Of a stretch of 64,000 bases of DNA, positions 32,931-42,407 are shown piece by piece. The translations under genes were made by a program, and so were the position numbers. The stretch is from Bacteroidota bacterium (GTDB lineage: Bacteria > Bacteroidota > Bacteroidia > B-17B0 > Aurantibacillaceae), in NCBI GenBank assembly GCA_017303905.1, contig JAFLBH010000002.1:620001-684000 (forward strand), given 5' to 3'. Under the pieces are notes generated by a model. The model worked only from the letters and a program-made list of their open reading frames with translations. It was not told where the DNA came from and made no database searches. Position 1 is the stretch's first letter. Every line of letters starts with the position of its first letter.

Positions 32931-33737
32931 CTAAGTCCACATTGATTTATATGTATCCGGAAATGTGATGGTTTGTTTATCTTTAAAAATCCCAAACACT
33001 GCGCTTCCGCTTCCGCTCATTGATGCATAAACGGCACCGGCTTCATAGAGTTGGTTTTTTAATTTCTCCACTTCGGGATACTTTTTAAAAATGCTTTTTT
33101 CAAAATCGTTAACCAAGCAATTTTTCCAATTGGAAATGGGTTCATTTTCTACAATTTCCTTAACCGAACGTAATGGTTTGTTGGGAATAACGCCATCGTA
33201 AGCTTCCTTGGTATTACTATTAATGCCCGGATGTACCACTAAAATACGATAGTCCTTTAAGTTTACCTTAACCGAACTGAACTCATCCCCTTTGCCCACC
33301 GCAAAAACGGGGGTATTTTCTATAAAAAAAGCGCAATCAGACCCTAATTTGCGGGCAATATTGGTTAACTGCTCTTGACTCAATCCTAAACTAAACTTTT
33401 GATTGATAATTTTCAGAAAAAAAGCCGCATCGGAACTGCCCCCGCCGAGTCCGGCTCCCATTGGCAAAACCTTACGTAAATTGACTTTTAAATGGGGTAA
33501 TTTAACCTCAGCGCTCAAGGCCTTCCAGGCTTTATAAATGATGTTTTCTTCAATGGGTCCGGCTACTGTTAAACCGCTTGTTTCCAAATCAAAAGGCTGA
33601 GAGCCTCCATCCAAAACTTCGAGGGCATCACACCAATTAATGGGATAAAAAACCGTCTCGATGTTATGAAAACCGTCCGGTCTTTTCTCTATCACGTTCA
33701 GTCCCAGGTTAATCTTAGCATTTGGAAAAAGTATCAT
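32931..33737 (-). CDS. ispE: 4-diphosphocytidyl-2-C-methyl-D-erythritol kinase
   Basis: The 268-residue protein has the IspE/GHMP motifs: FPNAKINLGLNVIEKRPDGF at the start, VLPMGAGLGGGSSDAAFFL (ATP loop), SDCAFF and SMSGSGSAVFGIF near the end. It phosphorylates CDP-methylerythritol in the MEP isoprenoid pathway. It has no other MEP genes as neighbours. Confidence 0.95.
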   Translation of the reverse strand: MILFPNAKINLGLNVIEKRPDGFHNIETVFYPINWCDALEVLDGGSQPFDLETSGLTVAGPIEENIIYKAWKALSAEVKLPHLKVNLRKVLPMGAGLGGGSSDAAFFLKIINQKFSLGLSQEQLTNIARKLGSDCAFFIENTPVFAVGKGDEFSSVKVNLKDYRILVVHPGINSNTKEAYDGVIPNKPLRSVKEIVENEPISNWKNCLVNDFEKSIFKKYPEVEKLKNQLYEAGAVYASMSGSGSAVFGIFKDKQTITFPDTYKSMWT

Positions 33738-33807
33738 TTTTTGGGCTTTTTTGGCTTTGTTAAATATTTTTTACTAAATTGCACTAAAATTTTATAAAAA
33801 CACAACC

Positions 33808-34854
33808 ATGAAAAATAAAAAATCTACTATTGGTTTAATGTTATTAATGGCTGGTTCGTTAGTTTTAACTAATTGTACCAAAGACAAAACGAATCCTCAG
33901 CCTGAACCGGATAAAGATATGACCACTACTACTGAGGCCGTAAACACTCAAATGATTGTTAACGATATCCAGGAGTTATGCGGACAAGTATGTGAATCGA
34001 ATGCATTTTTATTGAACGATCATGATGCAACTCCGGTTACCATTATGCAAGGAACAAACACTATTAATAGTAGTAATGCATTGGTTAATGTTGGGTCAAA
34101 CTCATACACTTTAACATTCAACAATACTGTAGGTCGTGATGGTCGCGTTCGTAATGGTGTTTTAGTATTTGATTATACTGCAACTCCTGCTACTGTACCT
34201 AATAAATTTTATCGTATTCCCGGCTTTATTGTGGATGTAACTTCTGTTGGTTATTCAGTAGATAACTACACTATCAGCATCAACAACATGCGTATTTCAA
34301 ATACCACTCCAATTGGTTTCCCTGGTACTGCTCCTTTTTTACCTAGCGCTACCAAAATGAGCTGGAAACAAACAGCTGATGTTAGCGTAATGTGGGCAAA
34401 TGGAACAAGCACTTCTACCACTACATTTAACGGTACTATCAATAAAACATTAGAAAACACCAATAACACTTCAATTCCAATGCCTCCGGGCCCATCTGCT
34501 ACAACTTATACCGTATTTGGATATAGTGGTGTAAACAATAACTTCTTAAAGTTAAACTTACAATACTCTTCTTATACTGTTGAAGGTACAGGAACTTTAG
34601 CTAACGGAACTGCTTATACACTTGCTACTTCAAATCCGTTAACACGTAATTTTGTTAGCTCTCCTGAATTATTCGTAGTTGTAGGTAGCGAAGTAATTAC
34701 AGTTCAACGTCACCCATTCTTAACGGGAGTTTTAAACTTTAAACCAACAGGTAAGTCTGACAGAGTTATTGACTTTGGTGAGTCTGGAACTATCGTAGAT
34801 TACAATGCCAAAGTAACTATTGAAGGTATTACTTACTCTCACGATATCCGCTAA
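33808..34854 (+). CDS. Cell-surface type lipoprotein of unknown function (paralogue of 61059-62015)
   Basis: The 348-residue protein has a lipoprotein signal (MLLMAGSLVLTNC), an acidic and Pro-rich linker, then a beta-rich domain with many Thr, Ser, Asn and Gly. It shares with the protein at 61059 the blocks RIPGFIVDVTSVGYSVDNYT (here)/YRTPGFKMSVTSNNYVVDNY, ISNTTPI/IENTTPM and the C-terminal VTIEGITYS/VTIKGITYS. The family was not recognised. It is followed by a strong terminator. Confidence 0.75.
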   Translation: MKNKKSTIGLMLLMAGSLVLTNCTKDKTNPQPEPDKDMTTTTEAVNTQMIVNDIQELCGQVCESNAFLLNDHDATPVTIMQGTNTINSSNALVNVGSNSYTLTFNNTVGRDGRVRNGVLVFDYTATPATVPNKFYRIPGFIVDVTSVGYSVDNYTISINNMRISNTTPIGFPGTAPFLPSATKMSWKQTADVSVMWANGTSTSTTTFNGTINKTLENTNNTSIPMPPGPSATTYTVFGYSGVNNNFLKLNLQYSSYTVEGTGTLANGTAYTLATSNPLTRNFVSSPELFVVVGSEVITVQRHPFLTGVLNFKPTGKSDRVIDFGESGTIVDYNAKVTIEGITYSHDIR

Positions 34855-34874
34855 TAAAAGCATTATCATAAAAC

Positions 34875-34907
34875 AAAAAGCCCCGAGCGCAAACCTCGGG
34901 GCTTTTT
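34875..34907. terminator. Terminator after lipoprotein, bidirectional with dnaJ end
   Basis: A 13-bp perfect stem AAAAAGCCCCGAG/CTCGGGGCTTTTT with a 7-nt loop lies 20 bp after the lipoprotein stop. A and T runs flank both sides, so it can also serve the dnaJ transcript. Confidence 0.92.
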
Positions 34908-34935
34908 TATTGGCATTTATTTCTCTTTATGACAT

Positions 34936-36084
34936 TTATTCAAAATACTCTTTCATGCGATCAAAGAAGCTCTTCTCCTTTTTATTTGGATTAGGCTTGA
35001 AGTTTTTAGAATCCTGTAATTGCTCCATCATTTTCTTTTCATCAGCACTCAAATTGGTTGGCACATGAATGTTCACATCCACCAATAAATCGCCTTTTCC
35101 ATAAGAGTTTATATCAGGAATACCTTTGCCCTTTAAACGAAGGATTTTTCCACTTGGTGTACCCGGATCAATCTTAATTTTTACTTTACCATCAATTGTT
35201 GGAATTTCGACCTGAGTTCCGAGAGCTGCCTCAGGGAAACTAATAAATGAATGGTATATAAGGTTGTTTCCATCGCGTTTTAACTCCGGATGCTCTTCCT
35301 CTTCTACTAATATTAATAAGTCACCGTTAATGCCACCCCTTGGTGCTGCATTCCCTTTTCCGTTCATAGAAAGTTGCATCCCTTCTGCAACACCGGCCGG
35401 AATATTTACAGAGATAACCTCTTCACCTCTTACAACACCATCGCCATGACAGGTCCCGCATTTCTCCTTAATAATTTTTCCTTCGCCATGGCAAGAGCTA
35501 CAAGTTGTTTGCGTTCTCATAGCACCCAATATGGTTTGCTGAACACGGGTTTGTACTCCTGAACCATTACAAATCTTACAGGTATCGTAATTATTATTTT
35601 TAGCGCCGCTTCCTTTACAGGTTCCGCAGGCGACTTGTTTATTCACCTTTATTTTTTTCTCTACGCCATGAGCAATTTCGTTCAGGTTTAATTTAACCTT
35701 AACGCGTAAGTTGGAGCCACGGTTTACACGACGGCCACCGCCATTTCCTCCGCCTCCGCCACCAAATCCAAATGCACCGCCAAAAATATCTCCGAACTGA
35801 GAGAAAATATCATCCATGTTCATTCCACCGCCACCATAGCCGCCGCCACCTGCTGCACCACTCATGCCCGCATGTCCGAACTGATCGTATCGTTGTTTTT
35901 TCTCTGCATTACTTAAAACTTCATACGCCTCTGCGGCCTCTTTAAATTTTTCTTCAGCAGCTTTATCATCCGGATTTTTATCAGGATGGTATTTAATAGC
36001 CAGCTTACGATACGCCTTTTTTATTTCGTCATCGCTTGCGTTTTTAGCTACGCCCAGTACTTCGTAATAATCTCTCTTTGCCAT
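34936..36084 (-). CDS. dnaJ: Chaperone DnaJ
   Basis: The 382-residue protein has an N-terminal J domain with YHPDKNP (HPD loop), a Gly/Phe-rich segment ([20 protein letters not shown]), four CxxCxGxG zinc-finger repeats ([32 protein letters not shown]) and the C-terminal substrate-binding domain. It stimulates DnaK ATPase and delivers unfolded clients. It follows grpE by 3 bp, forming a grpE-dnaJ operon without dnaK here. Confidence 0.98.
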   Translation of the reverse strand: MAKRDYYEVLGVAKNASDDEIKKAYRKLAIKYHPDKNPDDKAAEEKFKEAAEAYEVLSNAEKKQRYDQFGHAGMSGAAGGGGYGGGGMNMDDIFSQFGDIFGGAFGFGGGGGGNGGGRRVNRGSNLRVKVKLNLNEIAHGVEKKIKVNKQVACGTCKGSGAKNNNYDTCKICNGSGVQTRVQQTILGAMRTQTTCSSCHGEGKIIKEKCGTCHGDGVVRGEEVISVNIPAGVAEGMQLSMNGKGNAAPRGGINGDLLILVEEEEHPELKRDGNNLIYHSFISFPEAALGTQVEIPTIDGKVKIKIDPGTPSGKILRLKGKGIPDINSYGKGDLLVDVNIHVPTNLSADEKKMMEQLQDSKNFKPNPNKKEKSFFDRMKEYFE

Positions 36085-36087
36085 AGT

Positions 36088-36627
36088 TTAATTTGCTACC
36101 ACTACCTTTGCGTAGCGAATTACTTTATCACCTAATTTATAACCTTTCTCCACCTCATCCACTACTTTCCCCTTTTGATTCTCATCGCTGGCAGGAATGT
36201 GTGTAATCGCCTCCATGGTATCTTCACTAAAAGCTAAACCAACACTCTCAAATGCCGTTAAACCTTTTTGTTGGGTATTATGCTTCATTTTATTACTAAT
36301 CAAAACAATACCTTCCTTAATGGAAGCAGGATCGTTATTGTTCTCATTCGCCTTTATTGCTCTTTCCAAATCATCAATGACAGGCAAAATGGCTTTAAAA
36401 ACATCTTCAGATGCAGTTTTTATCAGCTCACTTTTTTCCTTCATGGTACGCTTTCTGTAATTATCAAACTCTGAATATAAACGAAGGTATTTATCGTTTA
36501 ATTCCGCTACTTGCTGCTTTAATTGATCTACCTCAGAAACTGACGTATTTTCAGCATTAGTGGCAGTATTTTCTTCTTGCCCCTCGGTATTATTCTCGGT
36601 ATTATTTACATTATCCTGTTCTTTCAT
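36088..36627 (-). CDS. grpE: Nucleotide exchange factor GrpE
   Basis: The 179-residue protein has an acidic, disordered N-terminus, then the GrpE dimer helix (VDQLKQQVAELNDKYLRLYS, EFDNYRKRTMKEK) and the beta domain (ITHIPASDENQKGKVVDEVE, YKLGDKVIRYAKVVVAN). It releases ADP from DnaK. It lies directly upstream of dnaJ. Confidence 0.97.
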   Translation of the reverse strand: MKEQDNVNNTENNTEGQEENTATNAENTSVSEVDQLKQQVAELNDKYLRLYSEFDNYRKRTMKEKSELIKTASEDVFKAILPVIDDLERAIKANENNNDPASIKEGIVLISNKMKHNTQQKGLTAFESVGLAFSEDTMEAITHIPASDENQKGKVVDEVEKGYKLGDKVIRYAKVVVAN

Positions 36628-36705
36628 AGTATCAAATCAATATAAGTTCGTGATTGCTTAATTGTCAATCAATAATTTTGCCAATAAAAATAAGTGGAAA
36701 TTCTG

Positions 36706-38010
36706 TCAGTTTTTAAGGAAATTAAACTCTGTTCGCCGGTTTAATTCATGTTCTTTGTCAGAGCACTCAACCCCATTTAAACAGCGGTTTTTGATTTGTG
36801 CTTCACCCTTTCCGGTTGGTGTTAATCTGAAATTATCAATCCCTTTGGAGGCCAGATAATCAACTACGGCCTTGGAACGTTTTTCGGATAAGGCAAGGTT
36901 CGAAGCATCATCACCTCTACTATCGGTATGTGAGATTACCTCCAATTTCACGCCCGGATTGGCTTCAAGAATTGTGATCACCTGATCTAAAATCAATTCC
37001 CCTTCAAAAGTGATATTGAACTTCCCTGATTCGTAATAGATGTTTTCGGTAACCGATAAAGTTTTTTCTCCGGATTTATCAAACTTCTTATACTTCATGG
37101 TGATATCATCTTCCTCTTCAATAGGCGCTAAAGTCACCACATCGGCCTTAAGTAATTTATATTCAAAAAAACCTTTACTTGATTTGGTTAATTCACCAAC
37201 CATCTCGCCATTTTGCTTGGCCAAGTATACTTTTGGTCCGCCTTTAACTTTGTCGTTTTGCTCAATGCGAATCGACAAAGTTTGAGTGGTATCTATTTTT
37301 GTAAAAAGAAAATCACCGTAGCCATCTGTTTTAGCAGTTTTCAAAGTATCCTGTAATTGATTCACCAAATAAACATTGTGATCAGTCAATGGCTTTTTAA
37401 CGGCTTCACCAATCAACAGTTTACCCGAAATATCCGCTGTTGAATAAGCCGCATTGGTGCGACAAATATTTACAAATGCTCTTTCCAATACTTTAGCACT
37501 ATCGGTTTCCATCCATAAACGACCTTTAGGATTCACAACGAAAAAAGATGGGAATTTATCGGCACCAAATACCTGAACAGCCTTATCCTGAATTCCGCCT
37601 TTTGCCAAGTAATTTGTTTTTTTACCCTTGAATTTAGAATTAACCAAATTACCATCTTTGAGATAGGTTTGCCATTTAGCGTCATCTTCCTCGGCACAAA
37701 CAGTTACGTATTCAATTTCTGAAGCGCCCTTGCAAGCATTATTTTGAAAACGATTCAAGATAAATTCGATGCGTTGATTAATATCTACAATTTGCTTAAG
37801 GGGTTGTTGTGTGGTGAAAAACAAAACTAACACAAAGCGATCGGGACTCCCCGGTTTTCCTGTAGGTAAATCGATGGAAGTTTTCTGATTGTCTTTATTA
37901 TAAACCTCAACTTTAGCAAAAGGAATTTTCTCACCGACTCTTAATTTTTTTTGTGCGAACACAACGTTGCAGACAAAAAACAGACAAACTATGACGGCGA
38001 TTTTTTTCAT
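36706..38010 (-). CDS. OmpA-family protein with degenerate thioredoxin-like N-terminal domain (B)
   Basis: The 434-residue protein has a signal peptide (MKKIAVIVCLFFVCNVVFAQ) and a thioredoxin-like domain (FVLVLFFTTQQPLKQIVD) in which the CxxC positions are replaced. A carboxypeptidase-regulatory-like middle domain (VYLVNQLQDTLKTAKTDGYG) and an OmpA peptidoglycan-binding domain (VISHTDSRGDDASNLALSEK and LTPTGKGEAQI) follow. It probably sits in the periplasm or outer membrane, bound to peptidoglycan. It is the last gene of a five-gene operon and starts at a TAATG junction. Confidence 0.85.
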   Translation of the reverse strand: MKKIAVIVCLFFVCNVVFAQKKLRVGEKIPFAKVEVYNKDNQKTSIDLPTGKPGSPDRFVLVLFFTTQQPLKQIVDINQRIEFILNRFQNNACKGASEIEYVTVCAEEDDAKWQTYLKDGNLVNSKFKGKKTNYLAKGGIQDKAVQVFGADKFPSFFVVNPKGRLWMETDSAKVLERAFVNICRTNAAYSTADISGKLLIGEAVKKPLTDHNVYLVNQLQDTLKTAKTDGYGDFLFTKIDTTQTLSIRIEQNDKVKGGPKVYLAKQNGEMVGELTKSSKGFFEYKLLKADVVTLAPIEEEDDITMKYKKFDKSGEKTLSVTENIYYESGKFNITFEGELILDQVITILEANPGVKLEVISHTDSRGDDASNLALSEKRSKAVVDYLASKGIDNFRLTPTGKGEAQIKNRCLNGVECSDKEHELNRRTEFNFLKN

Positions 38011-39248
38011 TAAGGTTTAATGAATTTTAATTCAACACGATTGTTTTCGAGGTGCTCTGCTTCAGTACAATTCACATTGTTTTTGCATTTATTCAGAAGC
38101 ATGGTTTCACCCTTCCCTATGGTTCGTATTTTAGTCGCAACGATACCATTCGACACTAAATACGTTTTTACTGCGCTTGCGCGTTTTTTTGAAAGCTCAA
38201 GGTTTGCGGCATCATCTCCACGGCTATCTGTATGCACAATAATTTCCAAAGTATATTCCTTATTTTTTGTCATCATGGTAACTACCTTATCCAATTCAGG
38301 AGTAGTTCCTTCATCAATTTGTGCTGTACCGGCCTTAAATGTAACATTAGGATTCACTGTCAGTGCATTTTTCTGAGCCATTGTTTCCTTGTCGGAAGCA
38401 TTCATTTTATTAATCTCGTTTAGTGTTAAAGGCAATTCAAATCCTACCTCAGTTTTGTTAATCATACCAAATACAGCACCGGCTGAAGTGCTTAAATAAG
38501 CTTTAGAAACGTTTTGCAAACTACCCGATGTATCTAATTTGATAATATAATCTTTTAAAAACTTAACGCCGTAAAAAGTAAATACACCTGAGTTATCAGT
38601 GGTTGTACGACTTAAAGTATCACCAAATTTATTCTTCAAAACCATTTTTTGATTCTTCACTGCGTCGGTTGGCGCTTCTGAAAACAATAAGCGGGCTTTT
38701 AAATCTTTTGTATTCACCGGTGAGTTTTTCTTTCCGTCTAACACATCTTCTATTTCCAATTGAGTTGGATTCACCATAAGTACTTGTCCGGTTTCGCTGA
38801 TTAATAACGTGAGTGGCAATTGAGTGATTTTAAAATTACGTATAGTTAAATCATTGTATCCACGAGGAGCAATTAAATTACTGACACCCTCCATTTTCAT
38901 ATTCACGATATCCTCATTCCATGCAGTTTTATCACTTTGCACAGCTATAGTAAAAGCTTCGAATCCGTCGGCATTACGATAAACCGCGTTACTGTAACGT
39001 TCATGAATATCCAATAAACGAGGTATAAATGGTTTCGATTTACTTACACTTGATGACCAAAAATGAAGTAATACAACTTTATTAATATAAGGGAATGAAA
39101 TACTTTGCTGCGTGTTTTGATTATTATAAAGAATAAGAGCCGGGGTGGGATCACCTTGTTTTAATACAGTATTCGGTGTTTGCGCGCTTAATTTAAAAGC
39201 AAACAAAACGTTCAGAACAACAACTATTTTTAACAAGCGTTTTATCAT
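38010..39248 (-). CDS. OmpA-family protein with degenerate thioredoxin-like N-terminal domain (A)
   Basis: The 412-residue protein has the same three-domain order as its downstream neighbour. The thioredoxin-like part KVVLLHFWSSSVSKSKPFIP aligns with the WCRPC site of the adjacent TlpA but has V and S in place of both cysteines. The cis-Pro loop (TQLPLT) is kept. The OmpA domain (EIIVHTDSRGDDAANLELSK) is intact. Its ATG overlaps the TGA of the upstream tlpA-like gene (ATGA), so expression is coupled. Confidence 0.85.
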   Translation of the reverse strand: MIKRLLKIVVVLNVLFAFKLSAQTPNTVLKQGDPTPALILYNNQNTQQSISFPYINKVVLLHFWSSSVSKSKPFIPRLLDIHERYSNAVYRNADGFEAFTIAVQSDKTAWNEDIVNMKMEGVSNLIAPRGYNDLTIRNFKITQLPLTLLISETGQVLMVNPTQLEIEDVLDGKKNSPVNTKDLKARLLFSEAPTDAVKNQKMVLKNKFGDTLSRTTTDNSGVFTFYGVKFLKDYIIKLDTSGSLQNVSKAYLSTSAGAVFGMINKTEVGFELPLTLNEINKMNASDKETMAQKNALTVNPNVTFKAGTAQIDEGTTPELDKVVTMMTKNKEYTLEIIVHTDSRGDDAANLELSKKRASAVKTYLVSNGIVATKIRTIGKGETMLLNKCKNNVNCTEAEHLENNRVELKFIKP

Positions 39249-39829
39249 TCTTTAATTCTGAGTTCCTCTAACTTTTTATGCAAATCATCACCTCTTAATG
39301 CTTTTGCTACAATAATGCCGTTACCATCAATTAAAAAATTGGTTGGAATTGAATACACGCCATATTTTACAGCTGCCGAATTATTCCAACCGCCTAAATC
39401 ACCTACATGATTGTTCCAAACCAAACCATCATTTAAAATAGCTTGTTGCCATGCGTCTTTATTATTATCTAATGAAACGCTGTATATTGTAAATCCTTTA
39501 CCGCCTTTAAATTTCTGATCTTTGAAAACATTATAAGCTACAACGAGCGATGGGTTTTCAATTCGGCACGGACGGCACCAACTGGCCCAAAAATCAATCA
39601 GTACTAACTGTCCTTTTAATGAAGATAATTTAACCGGTTTTCCTTGCGGAGAGTTCAATTCAATTTCCGGTGCTTTGTTTCCCAGATTCAACCCTACAGG
39701 AGCTTCTACTGTTGTAGTCGCTACTATCGTTTCTTTTTTTGAATCGGTACTTGTTTCCTTCTTAGATTTACATGCAAAAGCAAACGTCAAAAAAATGCTT
39801 AATACTAAATATATTCTTTTAAGTTCCAT
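39245..39829 (-). CDS. TlpA/ResA-like thiol-disulfide lipoprotein
   Basis: Started at the ATG at 39829 (MELKRIYL), 1 bp after the murA stop, it has 194 residues; the frame is open to 39862. It has a lipoprotein signal (IFLTFAFAC), a Thr/Glu/Lys linker and a thioredoxin fold with LVLIDFWASWCRPCRIENPS (active CxxC WCRPC) and the cis-Pro loop SIPTNFLID. It likely reduces or forms disulfides outside the cytoplasm. It is followed by two OmpA proteins with inactive thioredoxin domains. Confidence 0.9.
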   Translation of the reverse strand: MELKRIYLVLSIFLTFAFACKSKKETSTDSKKETIVATTTVEAPVGLNLGNKAPEIELNSPQGKPVKLSSLKGQLVLIDFWASWCRPCRIENPSLVVAYNVFKDQKFKGGKGFTIYSVSLDNNKDAWQQAILNDGLVWNNHVGDLGGWNNSAAVKYGVYSIPTNFLIDGNGIIVAKALRGDDLHKKLEELRIKE

Positions 39830-39830
39830 T

Positions 39831-41135
39831 TTACTTTCTGATAATTTCAGCACCAATAGCATTTAACCTTCCATCTATATTCTGATAGCCTCTATCAATT
39901 TGATTAATGTTAAAGATGGTGCTCTTGCCTTTTGCACTCATAGCTGCAATTAATAACGATACACCCGCACGAATATCCGGCGATGCCATTTGAATTGCTT
40001 TCAACTGAACTTTTTTATCTAAACCAATCACAGTAGCACGGTGCGGATCACATAAAATAATTTGGGCACCCATGTCGATTAGTTTATCTACGAAAAATAA
40101 ACGGCTCTCAAACATTTTCTGATGAATGAGAACATTTCCGCGTGCTTGGGTTGCAGTAACTAAAACAATACTTAATAAATCAGGCGTGAATCCAGGCCAA
40201 ATAGCATCTGCAATGGTTAAGATTGAACCATCGATGAAAGTATCGATTTCGTAATGACTTTGGCTTGGAATGTAAATATCATCACCCCTACGTTCCATTT
40301 GAATTCCTAAACGAGAAAACACACGAGGAATACAACCTAGATTATCATACGAAACATTCTTAATGGTAATTTCAGATTGAGTCATGGCTGCTAGGCCAAT
40401 GAATGAACCAATTTCAATCATGTCAGGTAACAAACGATGTTTTGTTCCTTTCAATGATGTTACACCTTCAATGTTTAACAAATTAGAACCAATACCGCTA
40501 ATTTTCGCACCCATGCTCACCAGCATTTTACATAATTGCTGAATGTAAGGTTCGCAAGCCGCATTGTAGATGGTGGTTGTGCCTTCTGCTAAAACAGCTG
40601 CCATAATGATATTGGCAGTTCCTGTAACAGAAGCTTCATCCAACAACATGTAAGTGCCTTTTAATTTATCGGCATGCACTTTAAACATTTCATCATGTCC
40701 GTCGTAATCAAATTGCGCTCCTAAATTTTGGAAGCCCAAGAAATGAGTATCCATACGACGACGGCCAATTTTATCACCTCCCGGTTTCGGCATGTAAGCT
40801 CTTCCAAATCGTGCTAACATCGGACCAATTATCATTACTGAGCCTCGTAAACCTCCGCCCTTCTTTTTAAACTCAGGCGATACGAGATAATCAACCTTCA
40901 CTTCATCGGCCTGAAAAGTATATTCTTCATGGCCGGTTTTTTCAATTTTTACACCCAAATCACGTAATAAATCAATAAGCTTATTGATGTCAACGATATC
41001 AGGAATATTACTGATGGTAACTTTTTCGTTGGTAAGTAAAACGGCGCAAATGATTTGCAGCGCTTCGTTTTTAGCTCCTTGCGGAATGATATCTCCTTTT
41101 AATTGTTTGCCTCCGGTAACTTCAAAAATGGCCAT
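39831..41135 (-). CDS. murA: UDP-N-acetylglucosamine 1-carboxyvinyltransferase (MurA, Cys-to-Asp type)
   Basis: The 434-residue protein catalyses the first committed step of peptidoglycan synthesis, adding enolpyruvate from PEP to UDP-GlcNAc. Visible are IPQGAKNEALQIICAVLL, GGGLRGSVMIIGPMLARFG, and the active-site loop PKPGGDKIGRRRMDTHFLGF. The position that is Cys115 in E. coli is Asp (D121). This substitution is the known basis of natural fosfomycin insensitivity in other bacteria such as Mycobacterium. It lies 17 bp after the DUF4290 gene and leads into the tlpA-ompA genes. Confidence 0.97.
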   Translation of the reverse strand: MAIFEVTGGKQLKGDIIPQGAKNEALQIICAVLLTNEKVTISNIPDIVDINKLIDLLRDLGVKIEKTGHEEYTFQADEVKVDYLVSPEFKKKGGGLRGSVMIIGPMLARFGRAYMPKPGGDKIGRRRMDTHFLGFQNLGAQFDYDGHDEMFKVHADKLKGTYMLLDEASVTGTANIIMAAVLAEGTTTIYNAACEPYIQQLCKMLVSMGAKISGIGSNLLNIEGVTSLKGTKHRLLPDMIEIGSFIGLAAMTQSEITIKNVSYDNLGCIPRVFSRLGIQMERRGDDIYIPSQSHYEIDTFIDGSILTIADAIWPGFTPDLLSIVLVTATQARGNVLIHQKMFESRLFFVDKLIDMGAQIILCDPHRATVIGLDKKVQLKAIQMASPDIRAGVSLLIAAMSAKGKSTIFNINQIDRGYQNIDGRLNAIGAEIIRK

Positions 41136-41152
41136 AGTATAGGGAAATGAGA

Positions 41153-41788
41153 TTAATGTTTGCGATGGTGTTTATTATGTTTATGCTTATGCTTGTTATT
41201 TTGGAACTTGTGGCGAGGTTTGTTATTGTTATTATTCCCTCTCAATTCCTGATGAGAACTCAATACCGCTGATTCATCCATTTTTAACTCACCTCCCGAT
41301 AATTCCTGAAGATTTTTAAAAATGACATCATCAGTTATCGAATCTTTATTCCAGTTGAGGTAAGACTTTTTTAGATGATTGGCTATGTGACGAGTTAATT
41401 CATCCTTCTCCGGACCATCCTTCAATTTTTTAGCTTGCTCAATGATTTTTTCGATGGATTTTCCATAATGTTTATAACGGATTTTTCCGCTAGGATAGGT
41501 TAACCGTTCCGGCTTTTCTTTAAAGGTTTCAGGTGATGGTTTCGGATAAGGCGAGTCCACATCCAATTTAAATTCTGAAATAATAAAAAGATGATCCCAT
41601 AATTTGTGCGTAAAGTCCGCTACATCACGCAAATGCGGATTTAACTGCCCCATTACCTGAATAATTGCGCGAGCACACAAATTTCTTTCATCACGGTCTT
41701 TAAGGGTACAGCAATATTCTATCATTCCCTGAATATTTCTACCATATTCGGGGATAATCATTTTGGGCTGTTGGGTGTTGTATTCCAT
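41153..41788 (-). CDS. DUF4290 family protein
   Basis: This 211-residue soluble protein has the family-like N-terminus (IPEYGRNIQGMIEYCCTLKD, RDERNLCARAIIQVMGQLNP), a central acidic/helical part and a histidine- and lysine-rich tail (KHKHKHNKHHRKH). It is known only as a conserved Bacteroidota protein. It is the first gene of the murA-tlpA-ompA operon, which may link it to cell-wall growth. Confidence 0.88.
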   Translation of the reverse strand: MEYNTQQPKMIIPEYGRNIQGMIEYCCTLKDRDERNLCARAIIQVMGQLNPHLRDVADFTHKLWDHLFIISEFKLDVDSPYPKPSPETFKEKPERLTYPSGKIRYKHYGKSIEKIIEQAKKLKDGPEKDELTRHIANHLKKSYLNWNKDSITDDVIFKNLQELSGGELKMDESAVLSSHQELRGNNNNNKPRHKFQNNKHKHKHNKHHRKH

Positions 41789-41918
41789 AGTAGTTTCAAA
41801 GTATAAATATAGCTAAAATAAGGGTAGGATTTAAAGTTTTAAACTATTTATTAACCAATCGCATGTTTATTACCTGATTTTTTATTTTTACGTCATAAAC
41901 CATTAAAAAATTACAATT

Positions 41919-42359
41919 ATGTTTGATTTAAAAGTAGCGGTGACGAATATTGCAGCGCGTTGGAACTACAAAGTAGACGAAGTTTCTCCTGGGGTATACA
42001 GAATGGATGTAGCCATTAAAATGAAAGATGGAACTTTCCGTTACCAGTTTGTGTACGTTTGGATAATTCAAGGACGTTATTTCGGTAAGGACGTAGTGTA
42101 TATGAACAGCCGCTGCGGTGAATTCACGCAAAATTTAAATTTATACAAATTATTAAAAGAAGGTGGTTATGGTACTTATTCTGCTGTAACTGTAACAACA
42201 GATAAGCGTGCCGATGGCTCTCCGTGTGAGACAGTTATCGTTCAAGCTGTTCAGCCGATTGAGTTTACCAATGAAGCGATTCTAAATGAGGTAATTTATG
42301 ACGTGGCGTTTAACGCGGATGCGATTGAATCACTTTATTTTGGCGGCGACAAAAACTAA
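41919..42359 (+). CDS. Conserved small protein, YbjN-like type III secretion chaperone-like fold possible
   Basis: The 146-residue soluble alpha/beta protein includes MDVAIKMKDGTFRYQFVYVW, VVYMNSRCGEF and NEAILNEVIYDVAFNADAIE. The pattern of paired strands with a long C-terminal helix resembles YbjN-like folds, but no firm family was assigned. It stands 49 bp upstream of sucD in the same direction. Confidence 0.7.
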   Translation: MFDLKVAVTNIAARWNYKVDEVSPGVYRMDVAIKMKDGTFRYQFVYVWIIQGRYFGKDVVYMNSRCGEFTQNLNLYKLLKEGGYGTYSAVTVTTDKRADGSPCETVIVQAVQPIEFTNEAILNEVIYDVAFNADAIESLYFGGDKN

Positions 42360-42407
42360 GAATCAAAAAATAAATCTTATATTTAGCCCTCTTTAAAAAC
42401 ATACTTT

